64,000 bases of DNA from an uncultured Lachnospiraceae bacterium (GTDB lineage Bacteria; Bacillota; Clostridia; Lachnospirales; Lachnospiraceae). Shown here in pieces: positions 14,826 to 24,747 of this stretch. Under the pieces are notes generated by a model, which did not search any database, was not told the origin of the DNA, and saw only the letters and a list, made by a program, of their open reading frames with translations. The DNA lies in assembly GCA_900551895.1 (NCBI GenBank), contig URXX01000001.1, positions 186,001-250,000 on the forward strand, given 5' to 3'. The stretch's first letter is position 1. Each line of letters starts with the position of its first letter. Made by a program: the position numbers and the translations under genes.

Positions 14826-17816
14826 ATGGGAAATAGGATTAAGGGCATTACAGTTGAAATTGGAGGAGATACCACAGGCCTTGATAAAGCGTTACGTGGC
14901 GTGAATTCTTCAATTACTAAGACACAGTCTGCCCTCAATGACGTAAATAAATTATTGAAACTCGATCCATCAAATACTGTATTGGTGGCTCAGAAGCAGC
15001 AGTTACTTTCGCAAGCGGTCAGTCAGACAAGTGACAAATTAGAAGCGTTGGAATCTGCACAGGAGCAGGTAACAGCGGCTTTTCAAAGAGGGGATATAGG
15101 TCAGGATAAGTATCAGGCATTTCAAAGAGAGGTAGAGGAAACACGAGGAAAGCTGAATCAGTATAAAAATGATTTATCCTCTCTCCAAACGGAACAAGAC
15201 CGTCTATCTTCCAATACAGCAAGGTTGGAAAAATTATTTTCCTCGACAGGAACACAAGTGGATGATTATGCGGACGTTCTTGGAAGTAAATTAGTTTCTG
15301 CGATTAAAAATGGAACAGCCAATTCAGATCAAATGAAGACCGCCATCGAGAAAATTGGAAAGTCTGCAACAGGCGGGAAAGCAGATATCCGTCAATTGAC
15401 CGATGCGTTGGATACGGTTGATGATGGAGAAGCCATCCGTAATCTGATTGAAGAATTAAAGCAGGCAGGGGATGCGGCTCAGGATATTGCCGAAGATGTG
15501 GGGCAGATTGCAGAAAATACAAAAGGTGCTGCCTTGATGCAGACCGCAGATCAGCTTTCGGCTGTAGGAGATAAAATTCAGGACATCGGAACAAAAGCAA
15601 TGGAGGCTTATGCGGAAACAGAAAACGCAGTCACAAAAGTAAATGCGTATTTTGGAGAAACCGGACAGGCAGCAGAAGAATCGGCAAATGTTATCAAATC
15701 TGTGTATTCAGATGGTGTGGGAGAAAGCATGGACAGCGTGGCAGATGCCGTCCTTATGGTAAAAAAGAACTTGGGTGATCTGAGTGAAACAGACCTTACC
15801 AATTTAACACAGCAGGCCATTACGTTGGACGAATTGTATGGAATTGATATGAATGAAACGCTTCGTGGTGTGAATTCCTTAATGCAGCAGTATGGTTTGA
15901 CTGCACAGGAAGCGATGGATTACATCGTAGTTGGAACACAGAATGGCTTGGATAAAACAAATGAGTTAGGAGATAACCTGAGTGAATATGCAGGAAAGTT
16001 TTCACAGGCGGGATATTCGGCATCGGAGTATTTCCAATTGCTGGACAATGGCTTAAAGAACGGTGCGTATAATCTTGACAAGGTAAACGATGCCATCAAC
16101 GAAGTGACTACCCGTCTTGTGGATGGAACAATTGGAGAGTCCATTGGTTCTTTTTCTACAAAAACACAGGAACTATTTACTTCATGGCAGAATGGAGGGG
16201 CAACACAGAAGCAGGTTATTGATTCTATCGTGGCAGACATCGGAAATTGCACGAATCAACAGGAAGCGTTAAACCTTGCAGCTTTAGCATTTGGAACAAT
16301 GGCGGAAGATGGAAACTTAAAATTCATCACGTCTCTGACTTCTGTCGGAAGTACCTATGACAGCGTAAAAGGATCTGCACAGGGGATGTTCGATGCAACA
16401 ACAACACCGATGCAGCAGATGGAGTCCAATACAAGAAAATTACAGCAGGCGTTAGTACCGCTTGGAGAGAAACTGGCGGAATTGGCAAATGCAATTCTTC
16501 CACCATTGGTATCTGTGATTACCACGGTTGGAGGATGGTTTGAGAAATTACCGGGACCGGTTCAGAATTTCGTTATTATTTTAGGAGCATTACTGGCGGC
16601 GTTCACAGCTCTTACTCCAGTTATTGCAGCTATTTCTGTGGTAATGGGTGCTTTGAACATTTCCATGCTTCCGATCATTGCTGTCATTGCTGCGGTGGCA
16701 GCGGCGATTGCCGGAATTATTGCGATTATACAAAATTGGGGTGCAATTACACAATGGTTTGGAGAATTGTGGAATACCATCTGTACCGGAATTGGGGCAA
16801 TGGTTGATTCCCTAAAAGCATGGTTTTCAAATTTGTGGACGCATTTGCAGTCTGTATGGGAAGGAATATGTAATGTGGTACAGACAGCAGTCGTGTTGCT
16901 TGGCTCTATTATTCAGGGAGCGATTGACATTATAACGCTGCCTTTTCAGATGATATGGGAGAACTGTAAAGGAATTGTTTCTTCCGTATGGGAAGGAATC
17001 AAATCTGTAGTATCTTCTGCAATCCATGCTGTTTCCAGTACAATCTCATCTGTGATGAGTGCGATAAAAAACGTCATTACCACGGTATGGAATGCAATAA
17101 GCAGTAAAGTATCGTCTGTTTTAAATACCATTAAAACTACGGTATCGACAGTATTTAATGCCGTGAAGTCCGTGGCATCATCGGTATGGAATGGAATCAA
17201 ATCTGTAATTTCTTCTGTGGTGGATGGTATAAAAAGTAAGGTCAGTTCCGTATTCAATGGTGTGAAAAGCACGATTACTTCTATCTTTAATGGGATTAAA
17301 AGTACAGCAACTTCGGTTTGGAACGGGATCAAAGATGCAATTATAAAACCTGTGGAAGCAGCAAAAAATGCGGTGAAGGGAATCATAGATAAAATTACAG
17401 GATTCTTTTCCGGTATGAAACTGGAACTTCCTAAAATCAAGCTGCCACATTTTAAGATTTCAGGAAAGCTGTCACTTTCGCCACCGAGTGTACCTCATCT
17501 TTCCATTGATTGGTATAAGGAAGGCGGTATTTTAACGAAGCCCACTGTGTTTGGAATGAATGGAAGCAGTTTAATGGCAGGAGGAGAAGCAGGTAAGGAA
17601 GCAGTTCTTCCGTTGAAAGGCTTTTATAATCAGTTAGAGCATATTTTATCAAGCCGGATGAATACGGGGAAAATGGAACAGTATCTTGCCGTAATCGCAA
17701 ATAACAGCAGTAAGGGCATTTATTTGGAAGATGGAACATTGGTGGGACATCTGCTTCCGGCTATTGATAGTAGCTTAGGAAAAGCACAGAAGTTGAACAG
17801 GAGGTTGAGTTTATGA
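14826..17816 (+). CDS. Tail tape measure protein
   Basis: This 996-residue protein sets tail length. Residues about 1-150 are coiled coil rich in Gln/Leu (TTGLDKALRGVNSSITKTQS). Two hydrophobic segments lie near 575-600 and 615-640 (AVIAAVAAAIAGIIAIIQ) and are typical of DNA-ejection segments. Residues about 715-860 hold repeated Trp/Phe-containing 11-residue units such as VWNGIKSVISS and VFNGVKSTITS. The longer ORF from 14736 runs through the terminator; ATG 14826 has GGGAGGAGGTG. The stop overlaps the Dit start. Confidence 0.94.
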   Translation: MGNRIKGITVEIGGDTTGLDKALRGVNSSITKTQSALNDVNKLLKLDPSNTVLVAQKQQLLSQAVSQTSDKLEALESAQEQVTAAFQRGDIGQDKYQAFQREVEETRGKLNQYKNDLSSLQTEQDRLSSNTARLEKLFSSTGTQVDDYADVLGSKLVSAIKNGTANSDQMKTAIEKIGKSATGGKADIRQLTDALDTVDDGEAIRNLIEELKQAGDAAQDIAEDVGQIAENTKGAALMQTADQLSAVGDKIQDIGTKAMEAYAETENAVTKVNAYFGETGQAAEESANVIKSVYSDGVGESMDSVADAVLMVKKNLGDLSETDLTNLTQQAITLDELYGIDMNETLRGVNSLMQQYGLTAQEAMDYIVVGTQNGLDKTNELGDNLSEYAGKFSQAGYSASEYFQLLDNGLKNGAYNLDKVNDAINEVTTRLVDGTIGESIGSFSTKTQELFTSWQNGGATQKQVIDSIVADIGNCTNQQEALNLAALAFGTMAEDGNLKFITSLTSVGSTYDSVKGSAQGMFDATTTPMQQMESNTRKLQQALVPLGEKLAELANAILPPLVSVITTVGGWFEKLPGPVQNFVIILGALLAAFTALTPVIAAISVVMGALNISMLPIIAVIAAVAAAIAGIIAIIQNWGAITQWFGELWNTICTGIGAMVDSLKAWFSNLWTHLQSVWEGICNVVQTAVVLLGSIIQGAIDIITLPFQMIWENCKGIVSSVWEGIKSVVSSAIHAVSSTISSVMSAIKNVITTVWNAISSKVSSVLNTIKTTVSTVFNAVKSVASSVWNGIKSVISSVVDGIKSKVSSVFNGVKSTITSIFNGIKSTATSVWNGIKDAIIKPVEAAKNAVKGIIDKITGFFSGMKLELPKIKLPHFKISGKLSLSPPSVPHLSIDWYKEGGILTKPTVFGMNGSSLMAGGEAGKEAVLPLKGFYNQLEHILSSRMNTGKMEQYLAVIANNSSKGIYLEDGTLVGHLLPAIDSSLGKAQKLNRRLSL

Positions 17817-18463
17817 TTCCTGATGTGACATTAAATGGAAAATCCATTCGTGAGATGGGATGGATTCGGGAAAATATTGACTTTCCGACACCCCAGTCAC
17901 AAACAAATACAATCGTTGTTCCGGGAAGAAATTCTCCAATCCGATATACAGAAGCGTTAGGAAGGGTATCGTATCAGCCACGGAGTTTTATCATTGTTCT
18001 GTCAATACTAGGCACCAGAAAGCAATATGATCAGAAGGTTTCCGAACTCGTGAACCAATATGCCGGAAAGCTGATAAAAGTAATCCGTTCTGAAGAACCC
18101 GATGTATATGCACTTGGGACTGTAGAGTTTGCTCCTGTATATGATCCGCTGCTTAGAAAAGGCACAATTACGTTGGAATGTACAGATGGAGATTCCTATT
18201 TTTACCATGTGAAGGAAAGCGAAGTCGTGATTTCTGGAAGCGGTACGGTTATACTTCAAAACGATTTTATGCCTGTGGTTCCTGTAGTAATCACTACAGG
18301 GGAAACCGCATTTTCTTGGAGAATAGGAGAAGATACCTATGAGAAATCCGTAAGTGCCGGAACATGGGAGTTCCCGGAAATGGAACTTGGAGCAGGGGAA
18401 AACCGACTGAGTGTCAAGGGAGAAAGTGTTACAACATTCCGTTATCGGGAGGGGAGATTATGA
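17813..18463 (+). CDS. Distal tail protein (Dit)
   Basis: A 216-residue siphovirus distal tail protein: it opens IPDVTLNGKSIREMGW, then VVPGRNSPIRYTEALGRVSY and FIIVLSILGTRKQYDQKV, matching the Dit N-terminal ring domain, followed by a beta-sandwich. It forms the hub connecting tail tube to the tip. ATGA overlaps at both ends couple it to the tape measure and Tal genes. Confidence 0.88.
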   Translation: MIPDVTLNGKSIREMGWIRENIDFPTPQSQTNTIVVPGRNSPIRYTEALGRVSYQPRSFIIVLSILGTRKQYDQKVSELVNQYAGKLIKVIRSEEPDVYALGTVEFAPVYDPLLRKGTITLECTDGDSYFYHVKESEVVISGSGTVILQNDFMPVVPVVITTGETAFSWRIGEDTYEKSVSAGTWEFPEMELGAGENRLSVKGESVTTFRYREGRL

Positions 18464-19917
18464 AGTTATTTCGTGTTTATGTGGATGGAAAGTTGTTCTA
18501 CCATCCACATTTTTCTCGTCTTGCAATTACTCAGGCACAGGTAAAAGAAGATGCAGAAAACATTGACAGTCTGATAGTGTCTGCCCCTTATAACCATCCG
18601 TATCTGAAAGATGTGAAACCGATGTCTTCTGAAATTGTGTGTAAAAAAGGAGAGAATACGGTATTTGAAGGAAGGGCGCTGGATGATGGGATTGATTTTT
18701 ATAATACCCATACATGGACTTGTGAATCAGCACTTGCATATCTGAAAGACTCCATGCAGCCGCCGTATTCATATAAAGGAAATTTAAAGGGGCTTTTGGA
18801 ACTGTTTCTGACAGAGCATAACAAGCGGGTAGAAAAAAAGAAACAGTTTCATATAGGAAATGTGACGGTGAAGGATAACAATGATTATATTTCTTATAGC
18901 AGCTCTGAACATTCCATAACATTGGACGCAATACAGGAGAAACTGATGAAAACGCATGGCGGTTACTTACAGGTACGATACACACGAGAAGGGAAAATGT
19001 TGGATTATCTAGAAGATTTCACAGCCTTTTCTTTACAAAAAGTGGAGTATGGGAAGAATCTTTTAGATGTAAAAATTACTCAGGATCATACAGAGAGAAT
19101 CACGGTTTTGATTCCGCTTGGAGCAAAAATTAAAGAAACTGATGAAGACGGGAATGAAGTGGAAACTGGAAAAAGAGTGACCATTACAGGAGTAAATGAA
19201 GGAGTAGAGTATGTTTATGATGAAAAAGCCTTAAAAGAGATAGGGTGGATTTGGACAGTAGAAGTTTGGGATGACGTAACCGAGCCGGGAAATCTTCTCA
19301 AGAAAGCGAAAAGCCGGGTGGCAGAATTGGCAAAAGGTATCACAAGCATGGAACTTTCCATTGTGGATGAATCGGATGCGGGTGTTGATATTATGGATAT
19401 TCATGCCAGACAATACGTGGACTGTTTGTCTCCGCCACATGGAATTGATGGAAGATATCTTTGCGTGAGTAAAACAAGGGATTATCTGAATCCATCAGGA
19501 AACACCATTACAATCGGTGCGTCCAGCATAACGCTGACTTCCTTATCGGCGAAACAACATGGGAATCTGAATACATTGGAAAAAGATATCATGGATCAAG
19601 ATTCCAAATTGGAAGATATGTCGGGGAAAGTAGAAGAAATACAATCTTCAAAGATGTATCGGACAGAACTATTGGTGGAGGGAGTAAATATTTTCAAAGA
19701 CCGGGGACAGAAAAGCACCATAAGGTGCCGGGTATATTCTTGGGATAAAGAGATAACAGATACATTGGATGCGTCTGCATTCTGTTGGCATCGTAACTCT
19801 GGAAATGAGGAAACAGATGCGGATTGGGATCGGCTTCATGCAGGAAGGAAATCGATTGTAATCACAACAGAAGATGTGCAGGATAATGCATCCTTTTATT
19901 GTGAGATTAAGATTTAG
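18460..19917 (+). CDS. Tail-associated protein / tail endopeptidase (Tal)
   Basis: A 485-residue protein of the prophage endopeptidase tail family, encoded right after Dit. The N-terminal hub (MKLFRVYVDGKLFYHPHFS) is followed by a baseplate beta-rich core (TITIGASSITLTSLSAKQHG) and a C-terminal segment with DKEITDTLDASAFCWHR that resembles an Ig-like strand set. No lysozyme or peptidase catalytic motif could be identified with confidence. ATG 18460 overlaps the Dit stop; the ORF upstream from 18364 is out of frame with Dit and not supported. Confidence 0.82.
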   Translation: MKLFRVYVDGKLFYHPHFSRLAITQAQVKEDAENIDSLIVSAPYNHPYLKDVKPMSSEIVCKKGENTVFEGRALDDGIDFYNTHTWTCESALAYLKDSMQPPYSYKGNLKGLLELFLTEHNKRVEKKKQFHIGNVTVKDNNDYISYSSSEHSITLDAIQEKLMKTHGGYLQVRYTREGKMLDYLEDFTAFSLQKVEYGKNLLDVKITQDHTERITVLIPLGAKIKETDEDGNEVETGKRVTITGVNEGVEYVYDEKALKEIGWIWTVEVWDDVTEPGNLLKKAKSRVAELAKGITSMELSIVDESDAGVDIMDIHARQYVDCLSPPHGIDGRYLCVSKTRDYLNPSGNTITIGASSITLTSLSAKQHGNLNTLEKDIMDQDSKLEDMSGKVEEIQSSKMYRTELLVEGVNIFKDRGQKSTIRCRVYSWDKEITDTLDASAFCWHRNSGNEETDADWDRLHAGRKSIVITTEDVQDNASFYCEIKI

Positions 19918-19929
19918 GAGGAATTTTAT

Positions 19930-21747
19930 ATGGCTACAATTTTAACTTCCAGTCAACAGACATTCGTTGACATTACAGATCAAAGAAAACTATCAGCGTA
20001 TATTACATCCAATCTGCCGAAGACGCAGAGTGAAAATCCGAACGTGTTGCCACATTCCTATGCACCAAGCTGGGCGGTCACGAATCTGAAGTTAACTCCT
20101 GTTATTTTTCTGGATCAGACGAATCTTTCATTAGGTGCGTCAGGATTATCTATCAATTGGAAACGAAAAGATGGAACAGGTGCGGAAAGTGCATTGATCG
20201 CAGGAGAAACGGTGGCAGGAGGAATACTAACCGTAAATAAGGATAATCTTGCTACCTCTTCTTCGGGAATGATCACTTACATTTGTTATATCAGTTATTA
20301 TGATTCAGAAACAAAGAACACCGTCAACATTTCTTCAGATATTACCTACACGCTGGTTAAGAATGCACAAAATGCTAAGTTGGCATCCGTGACAGCAGAT
20401 ACCCATGTATTTAAGTACGATGCGGGTTCTTCTTTGGTAGGGGCGGCACAGGCTACGCTTACCGCGCAGGTACAGGGAGTGTCTATCAGCAAATGGCAGT
20501 ATAAAAATAGTTCTGGAAACTGGGTGGATTATCCGACTACTTCTGATAATGGCAGCATTACCGGAGGAACATTGGTGGTAAAACCGACACATTCCGTTTT
20601 CTTTAATAATGTAGCTCAGATTAAATTATTGACAGATGATGTGGATGTTTATGATACGGTAACCATTACGAAAATTTATGATGGAGAAAAAGGTGATCCG
20701 GGTGCTGCTGGAGGTGATGGAAAAGGCGGCCTTTCGGTTATTCTAGGAAATGAAACACAGTCCATTGCTTGTACAGCAAATGGAACTGTAGCGGCGGAAG
20801 TTCTTGTAAACATTCCTTTTACTGGGTATGTCGGAATTGAACAGACTCCCTGTACATGTACGGTAGGAACATTGCCGGATGGTGTCACGGTGAAAACGAA
20901 CACGGCAGCCACGGCAACGATAGCAGGTAAGCTGTCCCTTTTGTTTGCGGCAAATGCAACATTGGGCGGAGCGTCTGTATTAAATGGAACGATAGAATTA
21001 ACTTTTACAATTTCAGGAAAAAAGGTAATAAAACAGTTTTCATGGTCAAAATCCAACAAAGGAAATGCAGGAGCGAGTGCAGTTGTGTTTTCCGTGTATG
21101 CGCCAAATGGAACTGTAGTGTTAAATCAATCGGGGACATTACTTCTTTCAACATCTGCCTATAGCGGTTCGACAGCAATTACAAATGCTACCTATCAGTG
21201 GGCAAAATATGTAAGCGGAACATGGAATAATATCAGCGGAGCGACATCTTCTTCCCTTACCGTATCGGGAACGGATATTGTCAACATTCAATCATACCGT
21301 TGTACGATGACGTATGGTGGAAAGAACTATGCCGATGTGATAACTGTGGAAGATAAGTCTGATCCCTATGTGTCTGAAATGCTGTCTATCGGAGGCTTTA
21401 CGGTAAAGAATAATTTGGGAGGGGTTGTTCCTTATGTGATTGTGCGGACAAATCAGAAAGAAGTGGATGGCCTGCTTGGAAACATCGGGGAAACTGCTCC
21501 ATCAAGTCCAAAATCAGGATATTTCTGGTACAAGGTGGATCATACTGCCCAAAGTGTTGCTTTAATGAAGTATGATGGAGCAGAGTGGAAAAATGCTACG
21601 GAAAAGCAGACCCTGACCTATACATGGTATATGCAGGATAAAGATGGAAAAGCGATTACTTTTGAAAAGAGTGGAAAAGTGATCTATTTATCTGCAAAGG
21701 ATATTGACAGTCTTGTAACCCTGCAATGTGACGTGTCCAAAGGATAG
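19930..21747 (+). CDS. Tail tip/fibre protein with Ig-like repeats
   Basis: A 605-residue beta-rich protein. It shows several Ig-like repeats (pattern SISKWQYKNSSGNWVDY and NATYQWAKYVSGTWNNISG), a short collagen-like stretch EKGDPGAAGGDGKGG around residue 255, and a C-terminal YTWYMQDKDGKAITF element. Such proteins decorate the tail tip and help adhere to glycans on the host or gut mucus. It follows Tal directly with an AGGAGG site. The receptor cannot be inferred. Confidence 0.75.
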   Translation: MATILTSSQQTFVDITDQRKLSAYITSNLPKTQSENPNVLPHSYAPSWAVTNLKLTPVIFLDQTNLSLGASGLSINWKRKDGTGAESALIAGETVAGGILTVNKDNLATSSSGMITYICYISYYDSETKNTVNISSDITYTLVKNAQNAKLASVTADTHVFKYDAGSSLVGAAQATLTAQVQGVSISKWQYKNSSGNWVDYPTTSDNGSITGGTLVVKPTHSVFFNNVAQIKLLTDDVDVYDTVTITKIYDGEKGDPGAAGGDGKGGLSVILGNETQSIACTANGTVAAEVLVNIPFTGYVGIEQTPCTCTVGTLPDGVTVKTNTAATATIAGKLSLLFAANATLGGASVLNGTIELTFTISGKKVIKQFSWSKSNKGNAGASAVVFSVYAPNGTVVLNQSGTLLLSTSAYSGSTAITNATYQWAKYVSGTWNNISGATSSSLTVSGTDIVNIQSYRCTMTYGGKNYADVITVEDKSDPYVSEMLSIGGFTVKNNLGGVVPYVIVRTNQKEVDGLLGNIGETAPSSPKSGYFWYKVDHTAQSVALMKYDGAEWKNATEKQTLTYTWYMQDKDGKAITFEKSGKVIYLSAKDIDSLVTLQCDVSKG

Positions 21748-21758
21748 GAGGTGGCCTA

Positions 21759-22313
21759 ATGGCATTATTAACAACGTGCCAAGCCAGTTTCCAGAGTATG
21801 AAAGACTATGAGGATGTCAAGGATGATGTGGAGTCGTTAAAAGAAAATATTCATGAGTGCTATTCTGAAATCAGTAAAACCTCGGAACAAATTCAGCATA
21901 CCGTCAGGGAAACGTATCTTACGAAATCTGAATTGGAAACAATCCAGAAAGACTTTCAGGCAAGCATTACACAGAATAGTTCTGAAATACGAATGGACTT
22001 CACAAAGATAACAAATGAAATCATTAATAATGTTTCTGCCAATCAAACACTTTTGGAAGAGTACATTCGTTTCAAGGGAGCATTGATTGAATTGGGAAAA
22101 GTCGGGAATGCATTTACAGCGGAACTGTCCAATGAAGAACTCTCATTTAAAGAGAATGGGCAGAAAATTGCTTATATTTCCAATCAGATTCTTGTCATAA
22201 CCAATGCAGAAATTCGAAATAAGCTGTCTCTGGGCAATGAAGTCCGGGGATGGTTTGATTTTATACCGAGAAGTACAGGAAATTTATCGATCAAATGGCG
22301 TGATCCGTCTTAG
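21759..22313 (+). CDS. Tail-tip coiled-coil protein
   Basis: This 184-residue protein is mostly predicted coiled coil (KDDVESLKENIHECYSEISK, LTKSELETIQKDFQASIT) ending in a small beta domain (KIAYISNQILVITNAEI, GWFDFIPRSTGNLSIKW). It resembles gp58-like minor structural proteins that link fibres to the tail tip. AGGAGGTGG precedes ATG 21759. The end is followed 16 bases later by the fibre gene. Confidence 0.7.
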   Translation: MALLTTCQASFQSMKDYEDVKDDVESLKENIHECYSEISKTSEQIQHTVRETYLTKSELETIQKDFQASITQNSSEIRMDFTKITNEIINNVSANQTLLEEYIRFKGALIELGKVGNAFTAELSNEELSFKENGQKIAYISNQILVITNAEIRNKLSLGNEVRGWFDFIPRSTGNLSIKWRDPS

Positions 22314-22329
22314 GAAGAAGGTGAGAAAA

Positions 22330-24240
22330 TTGGCATCCAGCGGAAGTTTTTCGGGATCTATCCGTGATGGACATTATGCTGTGCGGGTAGATTGGACACA
22401 GACAAAGAATGTATCGGAGAATACGTCCACAATTACTTGCAGGATTTATCTTGTAAATGACTGGTCTTTGTCGATTAACAGCAGGAATAACAATACGATG
22501 ACGATTGATGGGAAGGCACAGAATTTCACATCCCCGTCCATTGGCTCAACAGGAACGCATTTATTGGGAACAGTATCGCAGAAAGTCACACACGGAGGTG
22601 ACGGTGGAAAGACAATTTCCATGAGTGTTGTGTTTAAAATTCAGGCAACATTATCAGGAACTTTCTATGATTCCATTACGGCAAATACAACCGTAACTCT
22701 GGATTCAATTCCAAGAGCATCTTCCGTGACAGCTTCAAATGCAGAATTGGGGAAGGCATCCGTGATACAAATCTCTCGTGCATCTTCATCATTTACCCAT
22801 ACGCTGACCTATGCTTTTGGAAATGCAACGGGGACGATTGTCTCAAAAACAGCGTCCACCTCAGTTACATGGAACACGCCGCTTTCATTGGCAAACCAAA
22901 TACCGAAAGCGGTTACGGGAACCTGTACGATTACCTGTACGACCTATAACAGAAGTACAAATATTGGAAGTAAGACATGTACATTGACTCTAAGCGTTCC
23001 GGCATCCATTAAGCCATCTATTACCAGTCTGACTGCAACGAGAGTGGATGGAGAAGTGCCATCTGCATGGGGAATTTATGTACAGACAAAATCGAAAGCA
23101 ACATTAAAAATCAATGGTGCAGCAGGAAGCTACGGATCGAGTATTACTGCATATTCCATTACAGGTGGAGGTTATACCAGTACGGCATCCAGTTTTACAA
23201 CAGGGTTTCTGAATACGGAAGGTACAATCACATTCTCTGCTGTTGTCACGGATTCTAGGGGGAGAACTTCAAATGAGAAGACAGTATCGATTACGGTAGT
23301 TCCCTATTCGCCTCCGTCTTTTATCAATTCAACATCGCAAAGATGTTTGAGTAATGGTGCGGTCAATGAGGATGGGACTTATGTACGAAGCGTGATAAAT
23401 TTTAATTTTGCATCATGTGGGGGAAAGAATACTGCATCTGGAACAATTCATTATAAAAGAACAACAGCAGAGTCATGGATATCAGCAGGAGTATTTGTAT
23501 CAGGAGCGGCTGTTGTTTTTGGCGGGGGAAATATTTCTACGGAATATTCCTTTGATGTTCGTTATACCCTGAAAGATACGTTTTCTTCTATTTCGATACA
23601 AGAGATTATTTCCACAGCAGCAGTAGTAATGGATTTTAAACGTGGCGGAAAAGGAGTAGCTGTTGGTAAAGTTGCAGAGGATGAAAATGTGTTTGAAGTG
23701 TCAGAAGACTGGGATGTGCGGGTTTATGGAAAACTTCTTAAGGATTATATCCAACAGTTTGCGAAAACAATCTATCCGGTTGGAAGTATTTATATGAGTG
23801 TGGTTAATACAAATCCGGGCCAATTTTTTGGAGGAACTTGGGTGGCGTGGGGAGCAGGAAGAGTCCCTGTAGGTATCAACACTGGTGATGGAAATTTTAA
23901 TACTGTGGAAAAAACAGGCGGTTCTTCTGTGGTAACACTTACTGCAAATCAAATGCCCTCCCACACGCATACTTTTACAGGAAACGCCACAACAACAGGA
24001 AGTGCCGGAGGTCATACACACAACATTGGACGTGATACAGACGGCGGTGCAGGGAGCAGCAGATATACTGTGCATAGTAATGGCGTATCAGGTGCAGATG
24101 CAACAGCACCAACAAGTAGTGCTGGAAGTCATACGCATTCCCTGACACCAAAGGGAACAATCGCAAATGCGGGTGGAGGTGCTTCCCATTCAAATTTACA
24201 ACCATATATTGTCTGCTATATGTGGAAACGTACAGCATAA
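22330..24240 (+). CDS. Siphovirus tail fibre (DUF859-like) with collar-type C-terminus
   Basis: A protein of about 636 residues. The N-terminal ASSGSFSGSIRDGHYAVRVD followed by TSTITCRIYLVND matches the DUF859 family of streptococcal and clostridial phages. Middle repeats are fibronectin/Ig-like. From about residue 470 (KTIYPVGSIYMSVVNTNPG) the sequence becomes a collar/fibre knob with three HTH triplets (SHTHTF, GHTHNI, SHTHSL) that in related fibres bind metal. AAGAAGGTGAG precedes TTG 22330; GTG 22321 is an alternative start. The open frame extends back to 22204 inside the previous gene but is unsupported there. Confidence 0.78.
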   Translation: MASSGSFSGSIRDGHYAVRVDWTQTKNVSENTSTITCRIYLVNDWSLSINSRNNNTMTIDGKAQNFTSPSIGSTGTHLLGTVSQKVTHGGDGGKTISMSVVFKIQATLSGTFYDSITANTTVTLDSIPRASSVTASNAELGKASVIQISRASSSFTHTLTYAFGNATGTIVSKTASTSVTWNTPLSLANQIPKAVTGTCTITCTTYNRSTNIGSKTCTLTLSVPASIKPSITSLTATRVDGEVPSAWGIYVQTKSKATLKINGAAGSYGSSITAYSITGGGYTSTASSFTTGFLNTEGTITFSAVVTDSRGRTSNEKTVSITVVPYSPPSFINSTSQRCLSNGAVNEDGTYVRSVINFNFASCGGKNTASGTIHYKRTTAESWISAGVFVSGAAVVFGGGNISTEYSFDVRYTLKDTFSSISIQEIISTAAVVMDFKRGGKGVAVGKVAEDENVFEVSEDWDVRVYGKLLKDYIQQFAKTIYPVGSIYMSVVNTNPGQFFGGTWVAWGAGRVPVGINTGDGNFNTVEKTGGSSVVTLTANQMPSHTHTFTGNATTTGSAGGHTHNIGRDTDGGAGSSRYTVHSNGVSGADATAPTSSAGSHTHSLTPKGTIANAGGGASHSNLQPYIVCYMWKRTA

Positions 24241-24247
24241 GGAAATG

Positions 24248-24269
24248 ACAGCCGACAGGCTGTTTTTTT
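24248..24269 (+). terminator. Terminator after the fibre gene
   Basis: ACAGCC-GACA-GGCTGT followed by seven Ts. It separates structural genes from the lysis cassette. Confidence 0.8.
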
Positions 24270-24302
24270 AATACCCATAAGGGAGAAAGAGAGGGAAAGA
24301 CT

Positions 24303-24716
24303 ATGAAGCAATTTGTAACAACCATGCAATGTGTTTTTGCAGCAATGGGAGGAGCAATCGGAGCAGTTCTTGGAGGCTTTGATGGATTTTTGTATGCCCT
24401 GATTGTCTTTGTGGTAGTGGATTACATCACGGGACTTATGGCAGCAGTCATCAATAAAGAAGTTTCCAGTGAGGTTGGTTTTCACGGAATCGTGAAAAAA
24501 GTCGTAATTTTTTGTTTGGTAGCAGTCGGGCATATTGTAGACACACAGATTATTTGTGATGGAAGCGTTGTCCGTACAGCAGTAATTTTCTTCTATTTAT
24601 CTAATGAAGGAATTTCTATTTTGGAAAATGCGACAAGAATCGGTCTTCCGGTACCACAGAAGCTGAAGAATGTGTTGGAACAGTTAAAAGAGGATGACGA
24701 AGAGCACCGTGAGTAG
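24303..24716 (+). CDS. Phage holin
   Basis: This 137-residue membrane protein has hydrophobic segments around residues 10-25, 28-50 and 65-80 and the motif VVVDYITGLMAAVINKE characteristic of the phage_holin_4/toxin-secretion holin family. It makes the membrane lesion that releases the endolysin. The C-terminus is charged (LEQLKEDDEEHRE). Its last codons form the left arm of the terminator at 24703. Confidence 0.9.
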   Translation: MKQFVTTMQCVFAAMGGAIGAVLGGFDGFLYALIVFVVVDYITGLMAAVINKEVSSEVGFHGIVKKVVIFCLVAVGHIVDTQIICDGSVVRTAVIFFYLSNEGISILENATRIGLPVPQKLKNVLEQLKEDDEEHRE

Positions 24717-24729
24717 ACGGTGCTTTTTT
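24703..24729 (+). terminator. Terminator overlapping the holin stop
   Basis: AGCACCGT (24703-24710) and ACGGTGCT (24717-24724) with a 6-base loop containing the stop codon, then Ts. It may limit endolysin expression relative to holin. Confidence 0.8.
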
Positions 24730-24747
24730 CGGGAAATGGAGGAATCT

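Noticed and set aside
22204..22329. N-terminal extension of the fibre gene inside the preceding gene
   Set aside because: Conserved DUF859-type homology begins at ASSGSFSG and the ribosome site favours TTG 22330 or GTG 22321.
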